In this document: one piece after another, positions 44,187 through 53,724 of the stretch | Layout: the number at the start of each line of letters is the position of its first letter | Numbering within the stretch: the stretch's first letter is position 1 | Assembly: GCF_007988905.1 (NCBI RefSeq) | Contig: NZ_BJVA01000001.1 | Coordinates: 186,001-250,000, forward strand | Length of the DNA: 64,000 nt | Origin: Gluconobacter kanchanaburiensis NBRC 103587 | GTDB taxonomy: Bacteria > Pseudomonadota > Alphaproteobacteria > Acetobacterales > Acetobacteraceae | Reading direction: 5' to 3' | Notes under the pieces: model-generated | Seen by the model: only the letters and a program-made list of their open reading frames with translations | Databases searched by the model: none | What the model was told of the DNA's origin: nothing | Translations under genes and position numbers: made by a program

Positions 44187-45125
44187 ATGGCCCTCTTTCG
44201 CTATCCCCGTCCCCTTCCGTCTGAAATCACGCCAAAACAGATTTATCTCTCCCGTCGCACTCTTATTGGCGCCACGGCTGCGCTGGCTGCGTCGGCGACT
44301 GCGGCGGAGGCTGCTCCCCTTCAGACACATCGCGGCCCATATTCCGCGGTTCTGGAGCCGACCCCACACGAAGACGTGACACATTATAACAATTTCTATG
44401 AGTTCGGGATGGACAAGGCGGACCCGTCCAGTCAGTCACAGGAATTCCAGCCTCTGCCCTGGACGCTCGAAATCACGGGCCTCGTAAAAAAGCCCCTTCG
44501 TCTCGATGTGGAACAGCTCCTTAAGTCCAGCGAAATTGAGGAGCGGATTTATCGGATGCGCTGTGTGGAAGCGTGGTCCATGGTCATACCTTGGGACGGT
44601 ATTCCTCTTGCGAACCTGCTCAGAAATGCGGATCCTGATCCACGGGCCACCCATGTCGCCTTCGAAAGTGTGGTGCGCCCATTGGAAATGCCCGGACAGA
44701 ATGGCGGATTTTCTGGAATCCAGTGGCCTTATGTCGAAGGTCTGCGTCTGGACGAGGCCATGAACCCTCTGACCCTTATCGCGCTCGGCATTTACGGGGA
44801 GACGCTGCCCAACCAGAACGGGGCGCCGCTGCGGCTCGTCGTTCCCTGGAAATACGGGTTCAAGGGCATCAAGTCGATCCAGCGCATCCGTCTGCTCGAT
44901 CATGAACCTCCGACAACATGGAACCGGCTCGCTCCCGATGAATATGGTTTCTACGCCAACGTCAATCCGCAGGTTGATCATCCCCGCTGGAGCCAGGCGA
45001 GCGAGCGGGTCATCGGTGCGCGGTCACTGTTTGGCGCCCGACGTCAACCCACGCTCATGTTCAATGGCTATGGCGAGCAGGTTGCGGATCTGTACCGGGG
45101 CATGGACCTGCGGGCACACTTCTGA
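44187..45125 (+). CDS. msrP: protein-methionine-sulfoxide reductase, catalytic subunit MsrP
   Basis: Periplasmic molybdoenzyme that repairs oxidised methionines. 312 residues with a twin-arginine signal ([21 protein letters not shown], residues 22-42). Cys126 in [15 protein letters not shown] is the Mo ligand, and [10 protein letters not shown] and [11 protein letters not shown] are family signatures. The start ATG at 44187 gives a normal Tat leader; a longer frame to 44106 only adds unsupported residues. The stop overlaps the msrQ start by one base, forming the msrPQ operon. Confidence 0.95.
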   Translation: MALFRYPRPLPSEITPKQIYLSRRTLIGATAALAASATAAEAAPLQTHRGPYSAVLEPTPHEDVTHYNNFYEFGMDKADPSSQSQEFQPLPWTLEITGLVKKPLRLDVEQLLKSSEIEERIYRMRCVEAWSMVIPWDGIPLANLLRNADPDPRATHVAFESVVRPLEMPGQNGGFSGIQWPYVEGLRLDEAMNPLTLIALGIYGETLPNQNGAPLRLVVPWKYGFKGIKSIQRIRLLDHEPPTTWNRLAPDEYGFYANVNPQVDHPRWSQASERVIGARSLFGARRQPTLMFNGYGEQVADLYRGMDLRAHF

Positions 45126-45742
45126 TGACGAGGACCTGTGAGCGTATGGTTGTAAATGTCAGGTTCATGTTGAGGAAGCATTGGCGTGTCATCTTCTACC
45201 CGCTGGGGCTGCTGCCAGCCGTCTGGCTTCTCTGCGAGGGACAACAGGGCGCGCTGGGTGCTGATCCTGTCAATGTTTTTGAACGTTCTCTCGGCCTTTG
45301 GGCTTTCCGGTTTCTGTTATGCTGTCTGGCTCTCGCGCCTCTCAGGCGATTTACCGGCATCAACCTGCTGCGTTATCGACGGCTGACCGGTCTTCTGGCG
45401 TTTTTCTACGCGCTTATGCACCTGGCGGCCTATATTGGGCTGGACCTTGGATTTGACTGGTCAACCCTGTGGCGCGATGTCACCCATCGCTCTTTTATCA
45501 TTTTGGGAATGGGGGCGCTGCTGATGCTGGTGCCGCTTGCAGTCACCTCAAACATGCGCGCAATGCGCATGCTGAGAGGGCGCTGGAAACTGTTGCATCG
45601 GCTGATCTACCCTGCCGCGCTTCTTGCAGGCATCCATTTCTTCCTGTCCTTCAAGACACTGAACAGCATATCTGCCCCTTATCTTGTGGCGTTGGGACTG
45701 GTGTTGCTGGCCCGTATCTCAAGGCGGTCGAAGACGATCTGA
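45125..45742 (+). CDS. msrQ: protein-methionine-sulfoxide reductase haem subunit MsrQ
   Basis: Inner-membrane haem b protein that passes electrons from the quinone pool to MsrP. 205 residues, about six helices, with the haem-ligand histidines in YALMHLAAYIGLD, LLHRLIYPAALLAGIHFF and neighbours. LRRFTGINLLRYRRLTGLLAFFY is the family pattern. It starts within the stop codon of msrP (TGATG). MTRTC...RFMLRKHW before the first helix is slightly longer than usual, so an internal start is possible. Confidence 0.93.
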   Translation: MTRTCERMVVNVRFMLRKHWRVIFYPLGLLPAVWLLCEGQQGALGADPVNVFERSLGLWAFRFLLCCLALAPLRRFTGINLLRYRRLTGLLAFFYALMHLAAYIGLDLGFDWSTLWRDVTHRSFIILGMGALLMLVPLAVTSNMRAMRMLRGRWKLLHRLIYPAALLAGIHFFLSFKTLNSISAPYLVALGLVLLARISRRSKTI

Positions 45743-45773
45743 ACTGGTCGGGGCAGGGATACGTGCTGCAATG

Positions 45774-46334
45774 CTATGCCGCAGGTCGCAATGCTGCGCG
45801 GATTTTCGGGGAGAGTTCCGAAAGGGCTGCACGCCGCTGTGCCAGCATGTCGGCCGGGAAGGAATTTGTCGGGAAGTGACACCCGTCGGCAAGAAGGAGG
45901 CCGTCGGGAAGATGGGTAATCTCGCCGGGCCGGAAATCAAGCCGCGACAGGGGAATGCCACAGGCTCCAAGAACGGCAATATGAGCACTGATTCCCAGCG
46001 TCAGAACCAGTTTGAGGCCATGCATGCTCTGCAACTCCCGGCAGAGGGCCGCACTGCACTCCTCGAGCTCGGACGGAAGTGCGAGCGGCTGCGGCGAGAG
46101 AGGCTGCATGACCGTCGTAATGCGGCCGACGATATTGTCCGGTCCTGCCACGGTGTCGAAAACGATCCGGTTGGCCTCCAGAAAAGACGCCAGGGTCGTC
46201 ACGGCCTCCTCCGGATCAAGGCAGACGATCAGCAGTTCGGCTGAAAGGGGACCGATACCCGGTCTTGCTCCCTCGGGAATGGGAGCAAGGGGAGGGATCG
46301 TGGCGGTCGTTCCGGTGGAAGCCCGAAGTGTCAT
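45774..46334 (-). CDS. diverged uracil-DNA-glycosylase-like protein
   Basis: 186 residues. The pattern follows family 5-type (UDGb) uracil-DNA glycosylases: GIGPLSAELLIVCLDP near residue 26, GRITTVMQPLSP at 70-81, then LKLVLTLGISAHIAVLG at 107-123 and DGCHFPTNSFPADML at 150-164. The active-site loop that should follow LLIVGLAP (the conserved Gly-Asn-Arg-Thr-Gly and Phe-Thr-Gly-Asp elements) is missing and replaced by EEAVTT, so it may be inactive or changed. This assignment is by eye. It overlaps the NYN gene by four bases (ATGA). Confidence 0.55.
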   Translation of the reverse strand: MTLRASTGTTATIPPLAPIPEGARPGIGPLSAELLIVCLDPEEAVTTLASFLEANRIVFDTVAGPDNIVGRITTVMQPLSPQPLALPSELEECSAALCRELQSMHGLKLVLTLGISAHIAVLGACGIPLSRLDFRPGEITHLPDGLLLADGCHFPTNSFPADMLAQRRAALSELSPKIRAALRPAA

Positions 46335-46939
46335 GAATCGGTGGTCTCGTCACTGTTGATATCGGCCGGATGACGAACGGGACCCTGACGTGACGAGGTG
46401 CGCGGCTCCGCCAGACGGCGCGTGAAGGACGGCGCGATGTCAGCCAGCTCCACGAACAGATCGGCCTGCCGGCGCAGGTCATCCCCGATCATGGGGGGAG
46501 ACGAGCGCATCGAGGAAATGACCGTGACCCGGACACCGCGTGCCTGTGCGGCTTCCACTGCCCGTCGCAGGTCGGAGTCGCCACTCACGATTACCGCGTG
46601 ATCGAGGCGCCCTGCCTGTTCCAGAAGATCCACTGTCAGTTCGACATCCATGTTTCCCTTGATACGGCGTCTTCCTGAATTATCCGTAAACTCACGCGCA
46701 TTTTTCATCACGAGGTGGTAGCCGTTATAGGCCAGCCAGTCGGTCAGTGGCCGGAGCGGGGAGTAATCATCCGTTTCAGGCATCGCGGCGTAGTAAAATG
46801 CACGCTGAAACAGGCACTGGGTCTCGAACAGCTTGCGGAGGCTGCGGAAGTCGACTTCAAAACCCAGATTGCGGGCTGCGTGGTGGAGGCTGGCGCCGTC
46901 GATGAAAAGAGCTGTGCGTTCGTTCTGGCGCAAAAGCAT
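46331..46939 (-). CDS. NYN-domain (LabA/DUF88) nuclease-like protein
   Basis: 202 residues. The PIN-like NYN fold is marked by Asp14 (ALFIDGASLHHA), the Asp98/Asp104 region in RIKGNMDVELTVDLLE and Asp121/Asp123 in VIVSGDSDLRRAVEAA, an acidic cluster for metal-dependent RNA cleavage. The C-terminal 40 residues are polar. The start ATG at 46939 lies where similarity begins, with AGGA 11 bases upstream. It is divergent from rpoZ; an NYN gene next to rpoZ is, from memory, a recurrent alphaproteobacterial arrangement. Its stop overlaps the ATG of the UDG-like gene. Confidence 0.85.
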   Translation of the reverse strand: MLLRQNERTALFIDGASLHHAARNLGFEVDFRSLRKLFETQCLFQRAFYYAAMPETDDYSPLRPLTDWLAYNGYHLVMKNAREFTDNSGRRRIKGNMDVELTVDLLEQAGRLDHAVIVSGDSDLRRAVEAAQARGVRVTVISSMRSSPPMIGDDLRRQADLFVELADIAPSFTRRLAEPRTSSRQGPVRHPADINSDETTDS

Positions 46940-47151
46940 GATGGGTAATCCTGGTATATAAAATATGTGTCCCTGTCGGACAGCGTCGTCGGGAGGGGGT
47001 AAAGGCTGCCTTCCAGCTGCGAACGAGCTGAATGTGCTTAGGTTCAATTCCGGAGGGAGGGCAGGCGCGATTGCATTCGCATGAACCGCATGGTAATGCC
47101 AGCATTCTCTCTTATTTTATTCCTTAGTCTTACCCGAAGGGGGCCTGTCGC

Positions 47152-47547
47152 ATGGCGCGCGTAACCGTAGAAGATTGCATCGAGAAGGTTCCCAACCGTT
47201 TCGAACTGGTTCTGCTTGCTGCCCAGCGTGCTCGTGGCCTGTCACGCGGTGAGGAAATCCGTCTTGAACGCGAGAACGACAAGAACACGGTCGTCGCATT
47301 GCGGGAAATCGCGGAAGACAAGGTCAGTCTGCCCGTCCTTCGTGAAGGGATCGTTCGCTCTCTCGCCCGTGCTCCAGAGCCTGAGCCCGTTGACGAGGAG
47401 GTGCTGGATCTGATTCCGACTGACCAGAATATTTTCGGTCTTCAGGATGTGTCCGCGGAAGAAGAGCACGCCCATATGGCTGAAAATATGTCTGCGGATG
47501 AATCTGCAGCGATCGAGGCCGAGCTTGGTGGTCGGGGTCGCCGCTGA
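47152..47547 (+). CDS. rpoZ: DNA-directed RNA polymerase subunit omega
   Basis: Small RNA polymerase subunit that helps assemble beta-prime and, in many bacteria, takes part in the ppGpp response. The core [28 protein letters not shown] and [12 protein letters not shown] are standard. It is 131 residues compared with 91 in E. coli, because of an acidic tail (about residues 70-131) ending in GGRGRR. GAAGGGGG precedes the ATG. The stringent-response gene rsh follows 35 bases later, the common arrangement. Confidence 0.95.
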   Translation: MARVTVEDCIEKVPNRFELVLLAAQRARGLSRGEEIRLERENDKNTVVALREIAEDKVSLPVLREGIVRSLARAPEPEPVDEEVLDLIPTDQNIFGLQDVSAEEEHAHMAENMSADESAAIEAELGGRGRR

Positions 47548-47582
47548 TTTTTTCTCTGCCGTCCTGAGAGGGGGAATGCTTC

Positions 47583-49880
47583 ATGTCTGATGCATCTCCT
47601 CCGAGCGCACTTTCTTCTGTCGCGTCCGGTGATTTTAAACCCTCGATTGCCGGATTGCTTCGTCGGATCGAAAGCTACGATCCGACCGCCGATCTGTCCC
47701 GGATTGAAGCCGCGTACGATGTTGCCGCGGATGCCCATAACAATCAGCGCCGCGACAATGGCGACGCCTACATCACTCATCCCATTGCCGTTGCCAACAT
47801 CCTTGCAGGTTTTCGCATGGATGCGACGTCCATTATGGTGGGGCTACTTCACGATACGGTCGAAGATACCGGTGTTTCCTGTGAGTCGCTGAAGGCGCGT
47901 TTCGGCGAGGATGTCTCGGCCCTCGTGGATGGTGTCACAAAGCTGACGCGTCTCGAGCTGCAGTCAGATCGAACCAAACAGGCAGAAAATTTCCGCAAGC
48001 TCGTCCTTGCGATGTCCCGGGATATCCGGGTCCTGATCGTAAAGCTGGCCGACCGTCTGCACAACATGCGGACTCTGCATTATGTGCAGCGTACGGATAG
48101 ACGGCAGCGCATCGCCCGTGAAACGATGGACATCTATGCGCCTCTCGCCGAGCGTATTGGTATGGATCGCGTCAAGACGGAGTTGCAGAACCTCTCTTTC
48201 GCGCAGCTTGAACCTGAAGCCGATGCGACAATCCGGGCCCGCCTGAACTTTCTGCGCGGGCAGGGTGCTGATGTCATTGAGCAGGTCCGTCAGGAATTGA
48301 TGGGTCTGTGTGCTGAAACGGGAATTGACAGGGTCGAAGTGACGGGGCGTGAAAAATCGCCTTACTCGATCTGGGAAAAAATGCAGCGCCGCAACGTGGC
48401 GTTCGAGCAGCTTTCGGACATCATGGCATTCCGCCTGCTCGTACCGACCCGTGACGCCTGCTATATGGCGCTTGGCGCAATTCACGGTGCCTATCCGATG
48501 ATAGCCGGGCGTTTCAAAGATTATATTTCCACGCCGAAAGCCAATGGTTACCAGAGTCTCCATACCGGCGTGACTCTGCGTCACCCGCGAAACCAGAAAA
48601 TCGAAATCCAGATCCGGACCGCCGAGATGCACGATCTCGCGGAGAACGGTGTCGCATCACACTGGGCCTACAAGGAACATGCTACCCCGAGCGAACGTGA
48701 GGCGGCGGCTCTGTCCTCGGCATTTGGTGCACCGACCCGCAAGCTCCGCTGGGTGCAGGATCTTCTGGAGATCCTTGAAGACAGCCAGGCTCCTGATGAG
48801 TTCCTCGAAAACACCAAGCTGGAGCTCTATCAAGATCAGGTTTTCTGTTTCACTCCCAAGGGGCAGCTGATTTCCCTGCCGCGCGGCGCAACGCCAGTCG
48901 ATTTTGCATATGCCGTGCATAGTCAGGTTGGTGATACCTGTGTCGGTGCCAAGGTCAACGGACGTCTGATGCCTCTGCGGCATGAATTGCAGAATGGCGA
49001 TCAGGTCGAAATCATGACCGCCCGCGGCGGCACGCCATCCCCATCCTGGGAGCGTTTTGTCGCAACAGGCAAGGCGCGTGCCAGAATTAGACGCTTTGTC
49101 GCCCAGCAGCAGCGTCAGGTTCATCTGGATAACGGGCGTGCTGCAATTGCCAAGGCGTTCCGCCAGGAGGGTGTAGACGGTTCCGAAAAGGTTCTGGACG
49201 GCATCCTCAAGGAACTGCGCCAGGCTTCTGTGGAAGACCTGTATGTTTCGGTGGGCAATGGCCAACTTGGCCCGAAGGACGTCGTCAATACCGCTTATCC
49301 GGAGTTGAGGCAGAGCGTCCGTGCTCCTCGAATGGTGCCCGGTCTCTCGCCCCGTTTCGGTCAGTCTCTCATGCTCGGCGCAGGGCACGCAGGCTCAAGA
49401 AGCACGGCGACACATTCGGGTGGCACGATCAAGGGAATCGGTTCGGGGATCGCCATCAGTTTTGCCGGATGCTGCCGCCCGCTGCCGGGTGATCCAATCG
49501 TTGGCATTATCGCGCAGGGCAAAGGTGTCACCATTCATCGCCGGGGCTGTCAGAACCTGTCGAGCTTTGCCGATACGCCGGAACGTTTTCTGGAAGTGGA
49601 CTGGGACTACGAGGCTCTTGGCCGGCGTCAAGGTACGGACCCCTATACAGCGCGCCTGTCCGTTGTCGCGGCCAATGAACCTGAGGTCCTTGCAACACTG
49701 ACCAATGTCGCCGCCAAGCACAATGGAAGCGTCATTAACCTCAAGATCGTAAACCGTCAGCTCGACTTTATGGAAATCCTGGTCGACCTTGAAGTCAAGG
49801 ACCTCCGCCATCTCTCGTCGCTGATCGCTGCCTTCCGGACGGCAGTGGGTGTCATGCAGGTCGAACGGGCTAAGGGATGA
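47583..49880 (+). CDS. rsh: bifunctional (p)ppGpp synthetase/hydrolase Rsh
   Basis: Controls the stringent response. 765 residues. The HD hydrolase domain has GLLHDTVEDTG (His90-Asp91). The synthetase domain carries GRFKDYISTPKANGYQSLHT at about 305-325; RFKD rather than EFDD is the bifunctional form. A TGS domain (FCFTPKGQLISLPRGATPVDFAYAVHS), the conserved-Cys region AGCCRPLPGD and a C-terminal ACT domain (LSVVAANEPEVLATLTNVA) follow. Since it is the sole RelA/SpoT-type gene in view, it likely makes and breaks the alarmone. acpS starts four bases after its stop. Confidence 0.95.
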   Translation: MSDASPPSALSSVASGDFKPSIAGLLRRIESYDPTADLSRIEAAYDVAADAHNNQRRDNGDAYITHPIAVANILAGFRMDATSIMVGLLHDTVEDTGVSCESLKARFGEDVSALVDGVTKLTRLELQSDRTKQAENFRKLVLAMSRDIRVLIVKLADRLHNMRTLHYVQRTDRRQRIARETMDIYAPLAERIGMDRVKTELQNLSFAQLEPEADATIRARLNFLRGQGADVIEQVRQELMGLCAETGIDRVEVTGREKSPYSIWEKMQRRNVAFEQLSDIMAFRLLVPTRDACYMALGAIHGAYPMIAGRFKDYISTPKANGYQSLHTGVTLRHPRNQKIEIQIRTAEMHDLAENGVASHWAYKEHATPSEREAAALSSAFGAPTRKLRWVQDLLEILEDSQAPDEFLENTKLELYQDQVFCFTPKGQLISLPRGATPVDFAYAVHSQVGDTCVGAKVNGRLMPLRHELQNGDQVEIMTARGGTPSPSWERFVATGKARARIRRFVAQQQRQVHLDNGRAAIAKAFRQEGVDGSEKVLDGILKELRQASVEDLYVSVGNGQLGPKDVVNTAYPELRQSVRAPRMVPGLSPRFGQSLMLGAGHAGSRSTATHSGGTIKGIGSGIAISFAGCCRPLPGDPIVGIIAQGKGVTIHRRGCQNLSSFADTPERFLEVDWDYEALGRRQGTDPYTARLSVVAANEPEVLATLTNVAAKHNGSVINLKIVNRQLDFMEILVDLEVKDLRHLSSLIAAFRTAVGVMQVERAKG

Positions 49881-49884
49881 CCTC

Positions 49885-50337
49885 ATGATCCTCGGGATGG
49901 GGACGGATTTGTGCATGATTTCGCGCATCGAGCAGACTGTCGAACGGTTTGGTGAACGTTTTTTGTGCCGGGTTTTCACCAAGAATGAGCGCACTCATGC
50001 TGGTCGCCTTGCCGGTGCTGCACGGATGGCAAGTTATGCTAAGCGCTGGGCTGCCAAGGAGGCGTGCGTGAAGGCGCTGGGTACCGGATTTGCACAGGGT
50101 GTCCAGTTTCAGGATATCGAGATCTTCAACGCTCCTAGCGGTGCCCCCGAACTTCGGTTGTTTGGAGGCGCGCGCGCGATTCTGGATCGGCTGGTTCCGC
50201 AAGGGCAGGAGGCGCGTGTTCTTGTCAGCTTGACGGATGACCCGCCCTTCGCGCTGGCGCAGGTGATCATCCAATCCGCTCCTGTGGGATCATTTGGACC
50301 GATTGAAGCGCTCGCCAATGCGGTCAAGCTGGGTTAA
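49885..50337 (+). CDS. acpS: holo-[acyl-carrier-protein] synthase
   Basis: Transfers 4'-phosphopantetheine to acyl carrier protein. 150 residues with the magnesium ligands Asp8 (ILGMGTDLCMISRIE) and Glu59 (RWAAKEACVKALGTGF). It is slightly longer than E. coli AcpS (126), with a C-terminal extension. The start ATG at 49885 follows AAGGGA by seven bases. It sits between rsh and lepB on a tightly packed operon. Confidence 0.94.
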   Translation: MILGMGTDLCMISRIEQTVERFGERFLCRVFTKNERTHAGRLAGAARMASYAKRWAAKEACVKALGTGFAQGVQFQDIEIFNAPSGAPELRLFGGARAILDRLVPQGQEARVLVSLTDDPPFALAQVIIQSAPVGSFGPIEALANAVKLG

Positions 50338-50346
50338 GAGCGTCTC

Positions 50347-51162
50347 ATGACCAAGGACAACAGGCCCGTACCGGGTACAGAAGGCGCCGCGGACCAGCCG
50401 GTGCGCAGGGAAGAGACTCTGGGCGAGAGCATACGCTATTTCTGTGTGCTTCTGCTGGCGGTTTTTGCCGTGCGTTCGCTCGTTGTAGAGCCTTTCAATA
50501 TTCCCTCCGGCTCGATGATCCCGACGCTCCAGATCGGGGATTTCGTTCTGGTCTCGAAATTCAGCTACGGCTATTCGCGGTTTTCCTTTCCGTTTTCGCC
50601 TAATGTGTTCAGCGGCCGTATTCTGGGGGCGGAACCGCATCGCGGGGATGTGGCGGTGTTTCGGTTCACGCGCGATACGTCCGTGGATTACATCAAGCGC
50701 ATCGTTGGTCTGCCAGGCGATCATATTCAGGTTACGGGGGGGAAGCTTATCCTCAACGGGATCGAAGTGCCGCGTACGGCGCTCGGGCATTATGAAGTCC
50801 TTGATGAGAACAACCGTCTTCTAAGCGGGGAGCGGTATCGTGAAAGCCTGCCGGGCAGCGCGGGGCGTGCGCCGGTCGAACATGATATTCTCAAGCTGAC
50901 GGACGAGGGGTTCGCAAACGACACGCCGGAATATGTTGTGCCGGATGGGTCGTTCTTCGCCATGGGCGATGATCGTGACGACAGTGCCGACAGCCGCTTC
51001 CAGGGTGACGGGCCGGATGATCTCGGTTTCGTGCCGATGCAGAACCTTGTCGGGCGTGCGCCGATTGTCCTGTTTTCCATGGATATGCGCCACCCAGCCT
51101 GGCAGTTCTGGTACTGGCCGACCGAGGTTCGCTGGAACCGCTTCCTGCATTCCGTCACATGA
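50347..51162 (+). CDS. lepB: signal peptidase I
   Basis: Cleaves Sec and Tat signal peptides at the outer face of the inner membrane. 271 residues. One membrane helix at about 30-48 (RYFCVLLLAVFAVRSLVV), catalytic Ser56 in PSGSMIPTLQIGDF and Lys118 in DYIKRIVGLPGD. Later family segments are VPDGSFFAMGDDRDDSADSR and the C-terminal RWNRFLHSVT. It overlaps rnc by four bases (ATGA). Confidence 0.96.
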   Translation: MTKDNRPVPGTEGAADQPVRREETLGESIRYFCVLLLAVFAVRSLVVEPFNIPSGSMIPTLQIGDFVLVSKFSYGYSRFSFPFSPNVFSGRILGAEPHRGDVAVFRFTRDTSVDYIKRIVGLPGDHIQVTGGKLILNGIEVPRTALGHYEVLDENNRLLSGERYRESLPGSAGRAPVEHDILKLTDEGFANDTPEYVVPDGSFFAMGDDRDDSADSRFQGDGPDDLGFVPMQNLVGRAPIVLFSMDMRHPAWQFWYWPTEVRWNRFLHSVT

Positions 51163-51893
51163 CACTGTCCACGTCAGATGCCTTTGAGGCGATGCAGCGG
51201 GCGCTTGGCCACAATTTCGTTCGCCCCGAGCTGCTGAATGAAGCGCTGACACATCGGTCAGCCGTGTCAGGTCGGGACCCGCGTCGCGCCCGCCGCAGCC
51301 AGCGTCCCAAGGGAAGCGGGTCCAACGAGCGTCTCGAATTCATCGGGGACCGGGTTCTGGGTCTTCTCATGGCGGAATGGTTGCTGGAGCGTTACCCGGA
51401 CGAGCAGGAGGGGGCGCTTGGCCCCCGTCACGCCCATCTGGTGTCGCGCACGGTGCTTGCGGAGATTGCCGATCAGGTCGGTCTGTCTGCGTCGCTGCGG
51501 ATTTCTCCTCATGAGGAGGATGCCGGGATCAGGCGTCTGTCCAGTATCCGCGCAGATGCCATGGAGGCGCTGCTCGGGGCGCTCTATCTGGATGGCGGTC
51601 TGGAACCGGCCCGTCGCGTCGTGCGCCAGTACTGGCAGGCACGGATCGATAGCGCTGATCGCCCTCACAAGGAGCCCAAGACCCTGCTTCAGGAATATAT
51701 GCTTTCGCAGGGTCTGCCGCTTCCGCATTATGAACTCCTGTCTTCGGACGGCCCGTCCCATGCGCCCGTGTTCCGCGTCAGCGTCACGACCATGGGGTAT
51801 ACGGGAACGGGAGAAGCCGGCAGCAAGAGGCTCGCGGAAAGTGCCGCGGCCACGGCCCTGCTGAAACACCTCGGTCAGACGGTGGCATCCTGA
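51159..51893 (+). CDS. rnc: ribonuclease III
   Basis: Double-strand RNA endonuclease for rRNA and mRNA processing. 244 residues. The catalytic domain has NERLEFIGDRVLGLL and ADAMEALLGALYLDGG; the acidic residues in these motifs bind magnesium. A dsRNA-binding domain fills about 165-240 (LLQEYMLSQGLPLPHYELLS). A basic insert, about SGRDPRRARRSQRPKGSGS, separates the first helix from the signature motif, which E. coli RNase III lacks. It is coupled to lepB by ATGA. Confidence 0.95.
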   Translation: MTLSTSDAFEAMQRALGHNFVRPELLNEALTHRSAVSGRDPRRARRSQRPKGSGSNERLEFIGDRVLGLLMAEWLLERYPDEQEGALGPRHAHLVSRTVLAEIADQVGLSASLRISPHEEDAGIRRLSSIRADAMEALLGALYLDGGLEPARRVVRQYWQARIDSADRPHKEPKTLLQEYMLSQGLPLPHYELLSSDGPSHAPVFRVSVTTMGYTGTGEAGSKRLAESAAATALLKHLGQTVAS

Positions 51894-51918
51894 GATGTCA
51901 CCAGCAAAGGATCAGAAC

Positions 51919-52806
51919 ATGACCACGCGCTGCGGTTTCGTGGCTCTCGTCGGCGCCCCGAACGCGGGGAAGTCCACCCTGCTGAACCGGATTGCCGGAG
52001 CCAAGCTGTCCATCGTCAGCCCCAAGGCCCAGACGACACGCTTCCGGACACTCGGGATCGTCATGCAGGACAATGCCCAGATCATTCTGGTGGACCTGCC
52101 AGGAATTTTCAAACCACGCCGTCGGCTGGACCGCGCGATGGTGAATGCCGCCTGGTCGGGATCGCAGGATGCGGACCTGACCCTGTTGCTGGTGGATGCG
52201 AAATCGGGTCTGCGCGAGGATGTTCGCGAGATCATTGCCAAGCTTGGCGAGAGCAAGGGGCGCATCTGGCTGGTTCTGAACAAGACGGATCTTGTGGAGC
52301 GTGCCGAATTGCTGCCCCTGACGCAGGAAATCAGCGGTCTCATTTCCGTTGAGCATGTTTTCATGCTCAGTGCCCGCTCGGGTGACGGGGTCAGTGACCT
52401 GATGGCGTCTCTGGCGACTGAACTGCCTGAAGGGCCGTTCCTGTATCCGGAAGACGATCTGACGGATCTTCCCGATCGGCTGCTTGCTGCGGAACTGGTT
52501 CGTGAGCAGATTTTCATGCAGACGCATGAGGAAATTCCGTATCAGGCGACAGTCGAGACCGAGAGTTTCAAGGAGCGACCTGACGGATCGGTGCGGATTG
52601 AAGTGACGATTTATGTTTCCCGCCCTGGGCACAAGGCCATCCTGATTGGGGAGGGCGGGCACAAGATCAAGTCGCTCGGCGCTCGGGCGCGTATGGAGCT
52701 TCAGGAGCTTCTGGACCGCAAGTGTCATCTTTTTCTGAATGTGAAGGAGCGGGCAGGCTGGGATGAGGAAAAGGCCCGTCTGCGTGCCATCGGTCTGGAA
52801 GACTGA
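51919..52806 (+). CDS. era: GTPase Era
   Basis: Ribosome-assembly GTPase acting on 16S rRNA 3' maturation. 295 residues. G1 GAPNAGKSTLLN, G2 region QTTRFRTLG, G3 DLPGIF, G4 NKTDLV. The C-terminal KH domain includes IGEGGHKIKSLGARARMELQ. The start ATG at 51919 has AAAGGA seven bases upstream; ATG at 51895 would add eight residues and abuts the rnc stop, but has no site. It is the end of the acpS-lepB-rnc-era group. Confidence 0.95.
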   Translation: MTTRCGFVALVGAPNAGKSTLLNRIAGAKLSIVSPKAQTTRFRTLGIVMQDNAQIILVDLPGIFKPRRRLDRAMVNAAWSGSQDADLTLLLVDAKSGLREDVREIIAKLGESKGRIWLVLNKTDLVERAELLPLTQEISGLISVEHVFMLSARSGDGVSDLMASLATELPEGPFLYPEDDLTDLPDRLLAAELVREQIFMQTHEEIPYQATVETESFKERPDGSVRIEVTIYVSRPGHKAILIGEGGHKIKSLGARARMELQELLDRKCHLFLNVKERAGWDEEKARLRAIGLED

Positions 52807-52916
52807 AAGGATGGATGCCGGACTGATTGAAATCCGGTATCCTGACATCGCTTGTTCCAATCCTCCCACGTCTGTATGACAGGCGCACTTCAAGACACAT
52901 CCAACCAGAGACGGGC

Positions 52917-53657
52917 ATGATGACCGAAAATCGAGAACAGAGCCCCTCCTACAAACGCGTCCTTCTCAAGGTGTCCGGAGAGGCACTGATGGGGAACGGG
53001 CCGTCAGGGGTTGACCCCGTAATGGTGGACATGGTTGCCGCCGATATCGCCGAGGTCGTGGCTTCCGGGGTGGAGGTCTGCCTCGTTGTCGGGGGTGGCA
53101 ATATTTTTCGCGGCCTCGCGGCCGCAGCGAAGGGCATGGACCGGGCGCAGGGTGACTATGCCGGAATGCTGGCGACCGTCATCAATGCGCTGATGCTCCA
53201 GAACGCGCTGGAGAAGCGTGGCATGGAGACGCGCGTCATGACCGCGATCCAGATGGCCTCGATCGCCGAGCCCTACATCCGTCGGCGGGCCGTGCGTCAT
53301 ATGGAAAAAGGTCGTGTCGTGATTTTCGCGGCGGGTACAGGTAATCCGTTTTTCACGACCGATACCGCTGCCGCCCTGCGTGCGAACGAAATGGAATGCG
53401 ACGCGCTCTTCAAGGGAACGCAGGTGGATGGTGTCTATTCCGCCGATCCGCGTCGCAATCCCGATGCCCAGCGTTATGACCAGTTGACCTATCTCGAAGT
53501 GCTGGCCCGTGACCTGAACGTCATGGATGCGGCTGCCATCAGCCTCGCGCGGGAAAACAGATTGCCGATCGTGGTCTTCAACATGCATGCTCCCGGCTCT
53601 TTCAGTGCCGTGATGCGTGGAGAAGGGCGTTTCACCCGGATCATCGAAGCGGACTGA
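52917..53657 (+). CDS. pyrH: uridylate kinase
   Basis: Hexameric UMP kinase that makes UDP. 246 residues. [15 protein letters not shown] is the amino-acid-kinase start, [10 protein letters not shown] binds the substrate phosphate, and [31 protein letters not shown] is the family signature. The two ATGs at 52917 and 52920 are equally possible starts; an open frame to 52827 does not match the family. frr follows, the universal pairing. Confidence 0.96.
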   Translation: MMTENREQSPSYKRVLLKVSGEALMGNGPSGVDPVMVDMVAADIAEVVASGVEVCLVVGGGNIFRGLAAAAKGMDRAQGDYAGMLATVINALMLQNALEKRGMETRVMTAIQMASIAEPYIRRRAVRHMEKGRVVIFAAGTGNPFFTTDTAAALRANEMECDALFKGTQVDGVYSADPRRNPDAQRYDQLTYLEVLARDLNVMDAAAISLARENRLPIVVFNMHAPGSFSAVMRGEGRFTRIIEAD

Positions 53658-53724
53658 TCTGCTTGTCGTCAACGAAATTCCGGAACGTGTTCCGGGAACA
53701 ACGTCGAACTGAAAGGAACAGCTC

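Noticed and set aside
46967..46981. TGTCC/GGACA repeat between NYN and rpoZ genes
   Set aside because: Only five-base arms, easily expected by chance in GC-rich sequence.
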